A DNA stretch of 64,000 nucleotides from Corylus avellana (taxonomy: Eukaryota > Streptophyta > Magnoliopsida > Fagales > Betulaceae): assembly GCF_901000735.1 (NCBI RefSeq), contig NC_081543.1, positions 16,953,574 through 17,017,573 on the forward strand. Direction: 5' to 3'. Shown in pieces: positions 46,069-56,066 of the stretch. Under the pieces are notes generated by a model that worked only from the letters and a program-made list of their open reading frames with translations, did not search any database and was not told the origin of the DNA. Made by a program: the position numbers and the translations under genes. The first letter of the stretch is position 1. Every line of letters starts with the position of its first letter.

Positions 46069-47897
46069 TGTAGTGCCCCAGAATTTTCAAAGCTATTTAA
46101 ATAGATTATTTTGATAATGATGTTATTTTAATATCCATTGTAGCTAAGGATTTTAATTCTTGGGAAATTTATGAGAGTGGTAATTAGAGAATGGTAATTG
46201 GTGAAATAATAGGATAGTAAATGGTAGGTATAAGGATGGTAGAATAAGAAGGTAGAATAGTATAGGGTAGGTAGAATAGTATAGGGTTAGTGAAATAGTA
46301 TAGGGTTGGTGAAATAGTATAGGGTTGGTGAAATAGTAAAATGAGGGTATAATTGTAAATTGAAGGTAGAATAGTATAGGGTTGGTGAAATAGTATAGGG
46401 TTGGTGAAATAGTAAAATGAGGGTATAATTGTAAATTGACGGTAGAATAGTGTTTGATTTTCTCCTATAAATAGAGCTCTTCTCCTTCAGAAATTTCACC
46501 ACTCATCTCCTCTCCCATCTCTTGCATATATTCTTCCTTCTTCCGCTTTTTACTCGGTCTTTCTTCTTTCTAAGAGTGTTTACTCAGAACAGAGAGAGAA
46601 AGGGCGAGACCAAGCGCTACAAGAATGAAAGAACACAAGAGATAGCGGACTTTAGAAATTAGTTTCAAAAGTTATACTAGTGGTGTTAGTCATATTGGAG
46701 CAACTAGATTCCTTCATACCACTTCTAGCTTCAGTCTAGAGGTAAGTAAATTCACTACTCCTTCTAAAATTACTTCATGTCATGCTATTTATTCATTCTT
46801 TAGTAAATTGTAAATGATTATTTTATTTATGTATTATGAAGTTATGTTGCATGCATGAAGGATTTCTAAATGAATTATCTATAAAGTTTCTATTTATTTA
46901 AACGCTTTCTAAATACAACAAGTTTATATTTGAAAAGGTTTTCAATTTGAGAAAAGAAAGTTGAGAAATGATGATAAACCCTCCTACATGTTGCCCTAAG
47001 ATGCATCAAAAGAAGTACAAAGAAAAGTACAAGAGATGAGATAAATGTTTATGAAATGAGGGCACATGTATGGAGGAGAGGATTTTTGGCCCCAAGATAA
47101 GTAAAGATGAGAGTTCGGTACCGATACTCGGATGGAGGCGAAACCACTGAAGGAGGCTATGCCAGAAGGTGGTATTCCATCAACAGACCGTTGAGTGCAC
47201 CAAGAAAAAAGAGTTAATTGACGGTCGGGCATGGCTGAGGCCTCAGTTCAGTGCCATGGTCACAGGACCCGCAACCCTCGTGCACAGGGGTAATAGTGTA
47301 CATGGGCCCTATTATGAGAAAATGATACTATATTTTCAACGATGATATGCTATGATGATTTACAAAGATTATTTATAATGATGCATTATGATGATGATTT
47401 ATAAAAATGATTTACAACGATGATCTATTACTAGATGTAATAGTATGTATATGTTACGGGAGATGCAACCGTACATACAGATATTATTATGGCTAGAATT
47501 ATATTTATTTGCGAAAATGATTTTCAAAACTGAGAACAATGAGTAAAACTATTTATGGTTGTGGATTTTACTTGCTGGGCCCCCTTTGGGCTCATTCAGT
47601 TTTATTTCTTGTTTTCAGGTAGAAAGGATGCTGGAATAGGAGGCCGGAATGGGGTGGGAATAATTATTAATTTTCAAAGTCTTTTCATATAAGTTATTGT
47701 AATGATATGATATTCCGCAACTAAAGTTTAATGTTTTCTAATTTCGCTTGTAATAAAATCTCTTGAAAAATGTTTTATGCATTTTTCGTATCTTTCAAAA
47801 TCAAGTACTCTAATAGACCTTATAGATCTTTGCAAGAACTTTTGTTGTGAAAGAAGAAAAGTAGCAAACTCGGCCTTAACAAGCTGGGGATGTTACA
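46069..47897 (+). mobile_element. Solo LTR (chromovirus-like) inside the C1 LTR
   Basis: Runs from TGTAGTGCCCCAGAATTTT to GGGGATGTTACA, 1829 bp, with target duplication gtaac at 46064-46068 and 47898-47902. The C2 LTR near 53740 shows the empty site (ggcatagttaccgtccg), confirming insertion into C1 after the two copies separated. No coding content. It holds the minisatellite at 46250-46452 and a TATA box near 46470. Confidence 0.9.
46250..46452 (+). repeat. Nested minisatellite in the solo LTR
   Basis: Unit gaaatagtatagggttggt (~20 bp) repeated, within a higher-order ~86-bp unit (with aaaatgagggtataattgta) present twice. It sits ~20-220 bp upstream of the LTR's TATA-like ctataaatag. Confidence 0.9.
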
Positions 47898-48328
47898 GTA
47901 ACCATCCGAATTAGGAAAATCCTATTTCACAATGAATTGTATTATTTTGAGTTAGCTTTCCAATGCCACTTGAATCACTTCAATCCGATATTTGAGCAAA
48001 ACATTATGATCAAAATACTGTAACATGTGCAGAACCTGAATTTGAATCCAATCCGAAATTTTATCCAATCTAAACTTTAATCCAATCTGATCTTTAATAT
48101 GATTTAACCTTTTCTTGGATTTGGTTAAACTTAACCACATCATCTAGGTTTTCTCAAAGTATGCTTTCTTCCAAACTTTGCATTTTTTCCTTTAAAGTTG
48201 TAGTTTTTCTTCAATGACCTACAAAATACTAAAAACACAAACTAACACAAAATATTAAATAACGCACAGTTAAAGGATTAACTAATGTAAATAAAGGGGT
48301 CCAAATATGGAATATTTGGCACTTATCA

Positions 48329-49566
48329 TGCGTGGGGATGTGAGGGAGGTGGGGTAAACGCCATGCAGAATGCCCAGCAGAAGCTTGATAATTGCCAAGC
48401 TGAGTTGTCTAGTTGGAGCCGTAGTAAATTTGGAGATACAAAGACACAGGTGAAGGAAAAAACTAAAAAGTTGGAAGCCCTACAAAATTTTGAAGGGCCT
48501 GCACACCGAGAAGAAATAAAGCAGCTCAAGGGTGAGATTGAATACATCTTGGAGCAAGAGGACGTAAGGTGGAAATAGGGGTGTTAAACGAGCAAGCCGT
48601 TTGCAAGCGAGCTCGAAATCGACTCGTATAAGCTCGGCTCAATTATTAAATGAGGTGTTTCGTGAACACAAATAATGGCTTGAATATTAAACAAAGCAAG
48701 CTCAGCTCGACTCAGCTAGGCTCGTGAACAGCTCGTATAAAGCTCAAATTGGTAGTTGTTTACATAGTTGCTCATATTAATATTAAAAATTGATGATTTT
48801 TTTTTTTTTTCAAATAGCATCCTTTTATTATAAAAGGATGCATATCCTCTCTCTCCGAAACCAAGTGTCTTGCTGTCTTGACTCAAGTTCCATACTCGGT
48901 TAGCTAGGCTAAGCAAATGCTCATATGCAAATTGGCTTGTTGAGCCGTTTAAGAGTACTTGAAGTTTAAATTTATAATAAAAAGGCTCGACTTATTATGT
49001 GCTTGAGCTCGGGCTCAATTTTTGGCTCTTCCTTAAGCTTGGCTCGAGTAAAACTTAAACGAGCCAAGCCCAAACAAGGGAAGCTCACTCAAGCTTGGCT
49101 TGTTTACACCCATAGGTGGAAACAAAGAGCTAAGTAGAATTGGTTTCAATATGGGGATTGAAAAACCCTTTTTTTCATGCATGGGCTACTCATAGAAGAA
49201 GGATCAATCATATTAGGCAAATTAAGGATGAGGAGGGCAGGGAGTGGAAGAAATCAAAAGAAGTGAGCCAAGCCTTTATTCGGTTCTATCAAGGTCTTTT
49301 ACGTCAAATGGAGCAATTGGTGTGGAGACGTGTTTGGAAGGGCTAGAGAGTAAGATGTCTACAATGATGAATGACAAATTGTTGAAAACATTTACATCAA
49401 CTGAGGTGGAAGTAGCTTTGGCTCAAATGCATCCACTTAAGTCCTCGGGTTCAGATGGATTCTCTGCTAGTTTTTATCAAAAATCATGGGAGACAGTTCG
49501 CAATAAGGTATGCCATGTAGTTCTTGATTTTTTTAAATCTTTTGTTTCTTCCATCAATGATACTTA
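48329..49566 (+). pseudogene. L1 LINE ORF2 fragment interrupted by a MITE
   Basis: Before the MITE: the linker upstream of RT (QQKLDNCQAELSSWSRSKFG, ILEQEDVRWK). After it: QRAK-stop-NWFQYGD, HRRRINHIRQIKDEEGREW, and then the start of RT (VALAQMHPLKSSGSDGFSA, FYQKSW). This is the order in plant L1 ORF2. Removing the 538-bp MITE and one target copy restores the expected junction. The catalytic RT core is missing. Confidence 0.85.
48576..49113. mobile_element. MITE with 9-bp target duplication inside LINE ORF2
   Basis: Flanked by aggtggaaa at 48567-48575 and 49114-49122. The ends taggggtgttaaacgagc and (reverse complement) atgggtgtaaacaagcc are inverted repeats. A 9-bp duplication is typical of Mutator-like elements. 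The interior is rich in gctcg words and is non-coding. Confidence 0.85.
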
Positions 49567-49679
49567 AGAACTGGAGCTAGCGTTTTCCAGAGTTACGAAT
49601 GAAGCCGACGAGGGCGGCGTAAAGCCTGATGTGACGGCATGTGACCCTGTTCAAGTTGTTGCTTCTGTAGAGTCGGCGA
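49567..49679. other. Short GC-richer junction sequence
   Basis: Unassigned; lies between the LINE fragment and a fragment of an A-type element. No domain seen. Confidence 0.3.
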
Positions 49680-49849
49680 TGCATATGCTAAATGCAATCG
49701 TACATCCCACGAAAGATGGATTTATCTTTTTGTTTTCTATTTTTCCATTTAGTCTTTAGTTTTGTATTGCTAAGGGACTAGCAATATGTAAGTTTGGGGG
49801 TGTGTTAAGTTCCAAAATATTCATATTTTAGCCCTTAACTTACATGTAT
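49680..49849 (+). mobile_element. Fragment of an A-type element: 3' end plus first LTR bases
   Basis: Near-identical to 32170-32345: gcatatgctaaatgcaatcg, the hairpin attgctaagggactagcaat, the purine tract agtttgggggtg, then the LTR start tgttaagttccaaaa. It ends after ~45 LTR bases, where the minus-strand C2 3' region begins. Confidence 0.75.
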
Positions 49850-50799
49850 TGTAGCACTATGTTGTTAACAAGAAAGAAGTTTCACATAAACCATGGTTCT
49901 TATTCATGAGCAAGCTTAAAAAGACAAACACCATTATAACAGTCAAAAGGAAATCCAAAATCAAATCACTCATAAATGGACAATTGAGACCTCATATGTT
50001 CTGAAATGTGTAAAGTGTAATTAGCATACAATCATGAAGCTTTCAGTTTAAACTCAAGACAAGTGGCATAAAATTTGTAAAAATCTCTATCATATGAAAC
50101 AACTAAGGCAAGATATCCATTTTTTTTTTTTTTTTTACAGGCTCTGCAATGTGTAACTCCCTTAAGCTTTCTAATTGACCCATGTAACAAGTGTTAGGCC
50201 AATGACTCCCAAGCTAGATGACTTTAGGACACTAGATGTAAAACATCCCTAAGGGCTTATTAACTTAAGTCAAAAAGGCTACGAAGTCAGATTAGCTATA
50301 TCATAAATCAACACTGAACTTTACACATTTTGACGCGAACACTCAATGCTTAATGAGGCAAGAGGTCTGGTTACTCAGCGAAAAACTCAACATAATATTT
50401 CTTTTCTTTTTCCTGCTCTTTTTTTTTTCCCTTTATCTTTTATATATCTTGCAAGCCAATGGTTTTTCATCAATAGGTCATCCAACAAATCTCAAAGAGA
50501 ACAAGCTTAAGCTCAAACATCATACCTCACCGAAAACATGCTAATGTGCTCATAAAAATTTATCTCAAAACAAGTGAAATCTCTTTTACCCAAAAATAAG
50601 TCAAAGGACTCAGACTCCAAATGACATAATGATGTGTTCAACCCTTTAAGCAAGCTAATGAAATGCAAATCACAGTTACAGTTTAACTCAAACTTGACAA
50701 CAACATAGCACAATTTTTTCTTATTTTTCAATTTTTTTTAACACAAAATGACAAATAAAAATAAACAAATAAGAATAAAAATAAATAGACAAAGTGTTT

Positions 50800-50911
50800 T
50801 TCCATACCCCCAAACTTGAATTACACATTGCCCTCAATGTGTAGTATAGAAATACATTACCGGAAGTAAGGAAATCGGAGTGTGAACAAGGCTAGGGCGT
50901 CCCCCAAACTT
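50800..50911 (-). promoter_or_regulatory. Purine-tract pair with hairpin (element C2)
   Basis: Minus strand: tttaagtttgggggacg, ~75 bases, stem acacattg / caatgtgt with loop aggg, then aattcaagtttgggggtatg. Same layout as element A at 30852-30980, with a different loop. Confidence 0.65.
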
Positions 50912-50988
50912 AAACACCAAAACACCTGTCAATAAAAACTAACAGCAATATTTTTTTCATAGAAACAATATCAAAAGATTAATTGCTG

Positions 50989-52239
50989 TTAGAAACAAAA
51001 ACAAAGAAAATTAACATGTAATGAAAAAGGAAAGAAAGAATTTTTGGAGTGAAGTGCAGAAAATAAACTAGAGGAGAAAACTTTACAGCGCTTTCCCCTA
51101 TCATGCGGATGTCCAACCAATCCCTTCCACCCCTTCTTCTTGAAAACTTCATACCCCTCTGGAAGGATATTTCGCCATCTTATGTAGAATTTCTTGCTTC
51201 GAAGAATCTTCTTAGGAAAGTGGTTCCTAGATTTGTGTGCTTGTGTGCACAAGTCCTTGAGTATCTTGACATAAGATGGCTCTTTGAAACATTCAGGCGA
51301 TGAAGCTTTGGGCTCTTGATGTGTCTCAAGAGGGACAGTGATGCAGGCATGAGCTTCAGTACTCACTTTCATGTCACTGGGCAGATCAAGATTTGTTGGG
51401 GGCTCACTGTTCTCATGGTGCTTAACTTGCTCATCTTTCTCTTATTCCTCTTTGTTATCCATAATTTCCTCACTCTCAAGTGTGATAATGACTTGGGCAT
51501 GCTCATGATAAGAATTTTCGGCATCATCCTCATCAATCATGTAGTGCCTTTTAGCCATCTGCTGACTTTGAAGCTCTTCTTCCTCATTGTTATCCTCTAT
51601 ACTCTCATTGTCCCAATATTGAGTCATTAGCTCAAGTTGATGTTCAGATGGATGTTCATTCTCACACTGCCCAATCCATTCTTCAATCCCTGCGGTAGCA
51701 TGAGTATTGGTATCTTTGAGCTCTTGATTGAATTGACGCAATTCATCTTTGAGCTCTTGATTGAATTGATGCAGTTCTTGTTTCATCTGGAAGTTGGACT
51801 GGTCGACTTTTTCTATTAATGTTTTCATCATGTCTTCCAGTGATGACTGTGGTGCAGGCTGTGGCACTTGAGTGGTAGACTGATAAACAGGAGGTTGAGC
51901 TTGATGATCGAACTGCGGATATTCTGAATGGTGCAATTCATCAAATTGGTGAGCATAATTTCCTGTAGCCTGAGCTGACCATGAGAAATTAGATTGGTTG
52001 CTCCAGTCCGAGTTGTAATAATTGGAATTTAAATCAAACCCTGGACTGGAGAAACTGGTGTTCATTTGCTCATATGAAAAATTAGAAGCTTGTCCCCATG
52101 ATGGACAATCACTATAATGATGATAAGGATTGGAGCAGTATGAACATGGATTATGTGGGTAAAAATTTTGAGGGTAGTTGGTAGGAGTTGATATCCTATA
52201 ACTAGGAGATGCATTAAAATCATTAAAATGAACATTCAT
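50989..52239 (-). CDS. Gag-like ORF of element C2 (one in-frame stop)
   Basis: ~416 codons in one frame, with a single stop at 51442-51444 (DNKEE-stop-EKDEQ). Features in order: Asn/Tyr-rich N-terminus (MNVHFNDFNASPSY), a perfect C-x2-C-x4-H-x4-C knuckle (CSYCSNPYHHYSDC), the Athila motif YNSDWSNQSNFSW, Gln/Pro linker, a coiled coil with duplicated FNQELKD units, an acidic stretch, then YVKILKDLCTQ, which in Athila lies just before protease. It then jumps to the C-terminal tail (GYEVFKKKGWKGLVG). So an internal deletion has fused the gag end to the polyprotein tail. It probably binds RNA; it cannot catalyse anything and would depend on helper elements. Confidence 0.75.
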
Positions 52240-52776
52240 GCTTCCCCCTCACCTTTTAGCATGCAAATATCCCACATAAAACATTAACTTTTTTATAAAA
52301 AAAATAAACTAAAAGAAAAAACCGACTAAAAAAATTAAAACTAAAATTTAAATACTCACAAAAAGGGCCAAAAATAAATTTTTGGCAAAAATCTACAGAA
52401 CTGCTACAGTTGCTGCCTTTGCTGTGAGTGCGCTCGATCGCACTTGAGTGAAGATGCGGTAGTTAACGAGTGCAGGTGCGCTTGAGCTTGCTGTCTTGGC
52501 CCCGAGTGCGCTCGATCGTAGCAGGGCTGCGATCGATTGCACTAACAGGGGTGTGCGGACGGTGCTGCGGCAAAACTGTAAAACAAGCCAAAAAAAAAAA
52601 CAAAAAACAAAACAACAAGAAAAATCCTTTTTTTTTGTTTTTATTAGTAATAGGAATAAAACAAAAAAAATTGCATAAAAAAAAATCCTAATTATAACTA
52701 GTAGAAGAATAAAACTAATCTAGAAATAAATTGGTTTTAAAAAATAAACAATTTCTCGGCAACGGCGCTAAAAACT

Positions 52777-54169
52777 TGTTGTGCAAATTTTAATATACTC
52801 GTAAGTGCACAAATCGTTTGCAATATAATGTTTTGCAAGTGCGGGGTCGAACCCATAGGGAATTGTGTTTTTGAAAGAGCAATTTATATCTAAACTAATT
52901 AAATCATAATCTAGTTCCAAAAAGGGTTTTGATTTTGGTTTTAAAAATTAAAAAACAAACATAAACTAATTAAAATAAACTAAGAGATAAAATACTAAGG
53001 TTTGAGAATTCACTCTCATCGAATCATAACAACATGCTTCCATGTTTATCAATATTAATCTGAAATTCTCACAATTAAAATCTTAGATATGTTTTACTAT
53101 ACTTTAAACAATTAATCAAAACCATCCCATGTATCAATTCATTGCACAAATCACAAGAGGAATCCAATATAAATTAAATCATCAGATGTATCCGTAAATC
53201 ACAAAAGATATCCAATCTTAATTGAAACACCAAATGTATCCTTAGAACAAATCACAAGAGATATCCAATTATTTAGGCAAATAAAATCAAGCAATCAATT
53301 ATGTGAAATTATCTTAAATCACCAAGTGTATCCTTGAATCACAAAAGATATCCAAGAATCACTCCACACATTGAAAAGAAGTAAAACAATTGAAATATTA
53401 AACCCAATAAAATCAGATAAATAAAGACTTACATGAAAGTATTGATGTTCTTCATTGGTGAGGCTTCATCCCCAAATTTAGTTGGGAATTTAGCTCCACA
53501 TAAAAATAAAACCTAAATCTAAAGAAAACCTAAACTAAAAAAAGAAAAACTGTCGAATTTTGCTCTTTGAAATTCTCCCTATTCTTGAATGCAAAGAAGT
53601 CTATTTATAGGCTTATGGAAGTCCTAGAAGCCTTATTAAACCTAGATAATTCGGAGGTCTGTCTCCCAGTCAAAATAGAAGTCTAAAATCGGAATATGAT
53701 TCGTCCAGATTTGTGTCCTTTAATGTCGGGGCGATTTTGGCATAGTTACCGTCCGAATTAGGAAACTCCTATTTTACAAAGAAATGTATTATTTTGAGCT
53801 AGCTTTCCAATGCCGTTTGAATCACTACAATCCAATATTTGAGCAGAAAGTTATGGTCAAAATACTGAGACGTGTGTAGAATTTGAATTTGAATCCGATC
53901 CGAAATCTTATCCAACCTGATCTTTTATCCAATTTAATCTGATTTAACCTTTTTCTTGGATTTGGTTAAACTTAACCACTTCATCTAGGTCTTCTCAAAG
54001 TATGATTTCTTCCAAATGCATTTTTCCCTTTAAAGCTGTAGTTTTTTTTCCAATGACCTACAAAATACTAAAAAGACAAAGCTAACACAAAACATTAAAT
54101 AACGACACAACTAAATGATTAACTAATGTAAATAAATGGGTCCAAATATGGAATATTTGGCACTTATCA
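52777..54169 (-). mobile_element. 5' LTR of element C2
   Basis: Begins TGATAAGTGCCAAATATTCC at 54169 (minus strand) and ends GCACAACA at 52777, 1393 bp. It has a TATA box (~53603) and four gatatccaa-type words (53120-53355). It lacks the CpG-rich array that LTRs A, B and E have, although its leader (52429-52545) carries one. Confidence 0.85.
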
Positions 54170-54824
54170 GTTAGTTTAGTTCTGTAGCCTGTTTTACTCG
54201 AGTAATAAGTCATTAGGGGTGTCTTTACACTTGATGCCTAAAAACCATCGGGTTTGGGAGTCATTGGCTTAATGCTCGTTACATGGGCTAATTAGAAAGC
54301 TTAAGGGAACTAAGCAAAGCCTTACCAAAAATAAAGAAAATAAAATTATGCCTTAGTTTTTCATTCTGATAAGAATCCCAACGAACTTTGAGATATTGAG
54401 ACATTGCACATTGGAAATATTTGGAAGATTCATATTTATGTGCTAGTTTACTTTACATAGTTTTAAGCTTGTGATGCCTTGCCTGTCATTTGTAAGTAGT
54501 TAAATTTTTGAAATATCGATTCATTGTGAAGATGGGGTTTCTATTTTTAAGCTTGTTAATGAATGAAAATCATGGTTTTAAGTGGTATTTAAGTTTTTAG
54601 GGTGACATGAACTATGCATAAATGTTTGTGGGAAGCATTTCTATAAACCCTCACGAGACTTCACTCGTCCTACTAGGGGTGCCTAGGGGTTTAAAAGGCT
54701 TGTTGCATATGCTAAATGCAATTGTGTTTCCTACGACAGTGGAGATAGAGTAGTTTGTTTTAGATTTCTTTTTGTTTTTAGTTTCGTATTGCTAAGTGAT
54801 TAGCAATATGTAAGTTTGGGGGTG
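54170..54824 (+). mobile_element. 3' untranslated end of a B-type Athila element
   Basis: Closely similar to the A element's 31440-32298 (ttagtttagttctgtagcc, acatgggctaattagaaagc, tgttgcatatgctaaatgca), ending with hairpin and purine tract at 54788-54824. The gene-bearing part upstream is gone; C2 sits in its place. Confidence 0.7.
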
Positions 54825-55075
54825 TGATAAGTGATAAAATATACATATTTTAGCGCCTTAATTTACATATGTTAACTTCTTAGTTTTGTTATTTTGTATT
54901 GTTTTACTTCTTTTTTGTGTTTTTGTCTATTGCTAAGGGACTAGCAATATGTTAGTTTGGGGGTGTAATAAGTGATAAAATATACATATTTTAGCCCCTT
55001 AATTTACATATCTTAACTTCTTAGTTTTGTTATTTTGTATTGTTTTACTTCTTCTTTTTTTGTGTTTTTGTCTGT
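54788..55075 (+). repeat. Tandem duplication spanning purine tract and LTR start
   Basis: The block from the hairpin (attgctaag...tagcaat) through the purine tract, LTR start and ~100 LTR bases occurs at 54788-54928 and again at 54929-55075. The second LTR start reads TAATAAG instead of TGATAAG. Confidence 0.85.
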
Positions 55076-56066
55076 TTTTAGGTGCTTGAAGGAAAATGAA
55101 GCAATTCTTGAAGTTTTGGACTTAAAGAGCAAATTGTGGGAAAAACTCGAGTAGGATCGAGCGCACCAGACACAAGCTCGAGCGCATAAGAGGGACGATC
55201 GAGCGCACACCAGCGATCTAGCGCAACCCCTTGGGATCGAGCGCACTCGGGACGCCCAGCTATGGTAGAAGTCTTTTTCCACTTATAATTGGGATTTAAG
55301 AAGCCTAATTGTACTAAAACTTAAACCTATGATTTTATTAGGTTTTCTAGGGTTTCTAGGTCTTTCTAAAGCCTATAAATAGACCTATAGGCCTCTTAGA
55401 AAAAGGCAATTTCTAGAGAGAGAAATTGGAGGCTACTTCAAGAAGCATTTTCCGGTTTCTTCTTTCCCTTTTCTTTTTATGTTTTAATTTTAGTTTCATT
55501 ATGTGTAACTAAACTTATTGTTAGGGCTAGATTGAATCCCTAATCATGTTAGGGCTAGATTCAATCCCTAATCATGTCTTTTTAAGTTTCAATATTAGTG
55601 TCTTTATTCCAATCATTGTTGTTTATTTTAATTGATTATGTCTAGGTGATTGAATTTCCCATGTGAATGTGGCTCATCATTATTTGCATGTGTTTGGAAT
55701 CTGTTAATTAAGTCAATTTAGATGACCGAATCTTGGGCTTAATAAAGTGACCAAAGAACCTCATCACGGGTTCTTGGCTTAATCAACATGGAAAACTAGG
55801 AGTAGATACCATGCCCTAGGTTTCATGTGTTTGTTGATCTCTAAAGAATAACTTAGCAGATACCATGCTAAATCCTTTAGGGAAGAAAAGAATTAGAGTA
55901 GATACCATGCCTAATTTGTTGCTTCGGGAGAACAATAGCTTAAGGAGTAGATACCATGCTCTTAGGTTGACAAGCATTAAATATACCACGTTTTGATTTC
56001 ATGCACTTGCGAGTGAAACATACCAAGTATTTGCCTATTAATTTAGGTAGATATTTTGGCACAACA
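54825..56066 (+). mobile_element. LTR B (Athila-type)
   Basis: Begins TGATAAGTGATAAAATATAC and ends GGCACAACA, ~1.24 kb including the internal duplication. Five gatcgagcgcac-type words lie at 55149-55250, followed by a TATA box (ctataaatag, ~55373) and four gagtagataccatgc words at 55800, 55855, 55896 and 55945. It is followed by unrelated sequence, so it is a 3' LTR. Confidence 0.8.

Larger units (their letters stand above)
45072..48328 (-). mobile_element. 5' LTR of element C1, interrupted by a solo LTR
   Basis: On the minus strand it begins TGATAAGTGCCAAATATTCC at 48328 and ends near GCACAAGA at 45072. The 1834 bp from 46069 to 47902 are an inserted LTR plus its target duplication, leaving ~1.42 kb, close to the 1.39-kb C2 LTR. 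It carries four copies of a gatatccaa-type word (45420-45650) and a TATA box (minus strand, ~45920). Confidence 0.8.
49850..52776 (-). mobile_element. Element C2 internal region (gag-only, Athila-like)
   Basis: On the minus strand: PBS (tttttagcgccgttgccgag, 52757-52776), leader with CpG-rich words (52429-52545), ORF (52239-50989), two purine tracts with a hairpin (50911-50800), then ~950 bp of non-coding 3' region. No 3' LTR is found; the element runs into an A-type fragment at 49849. No RT, RNase H or integrase anywhere inside. Confidence 0.75.
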
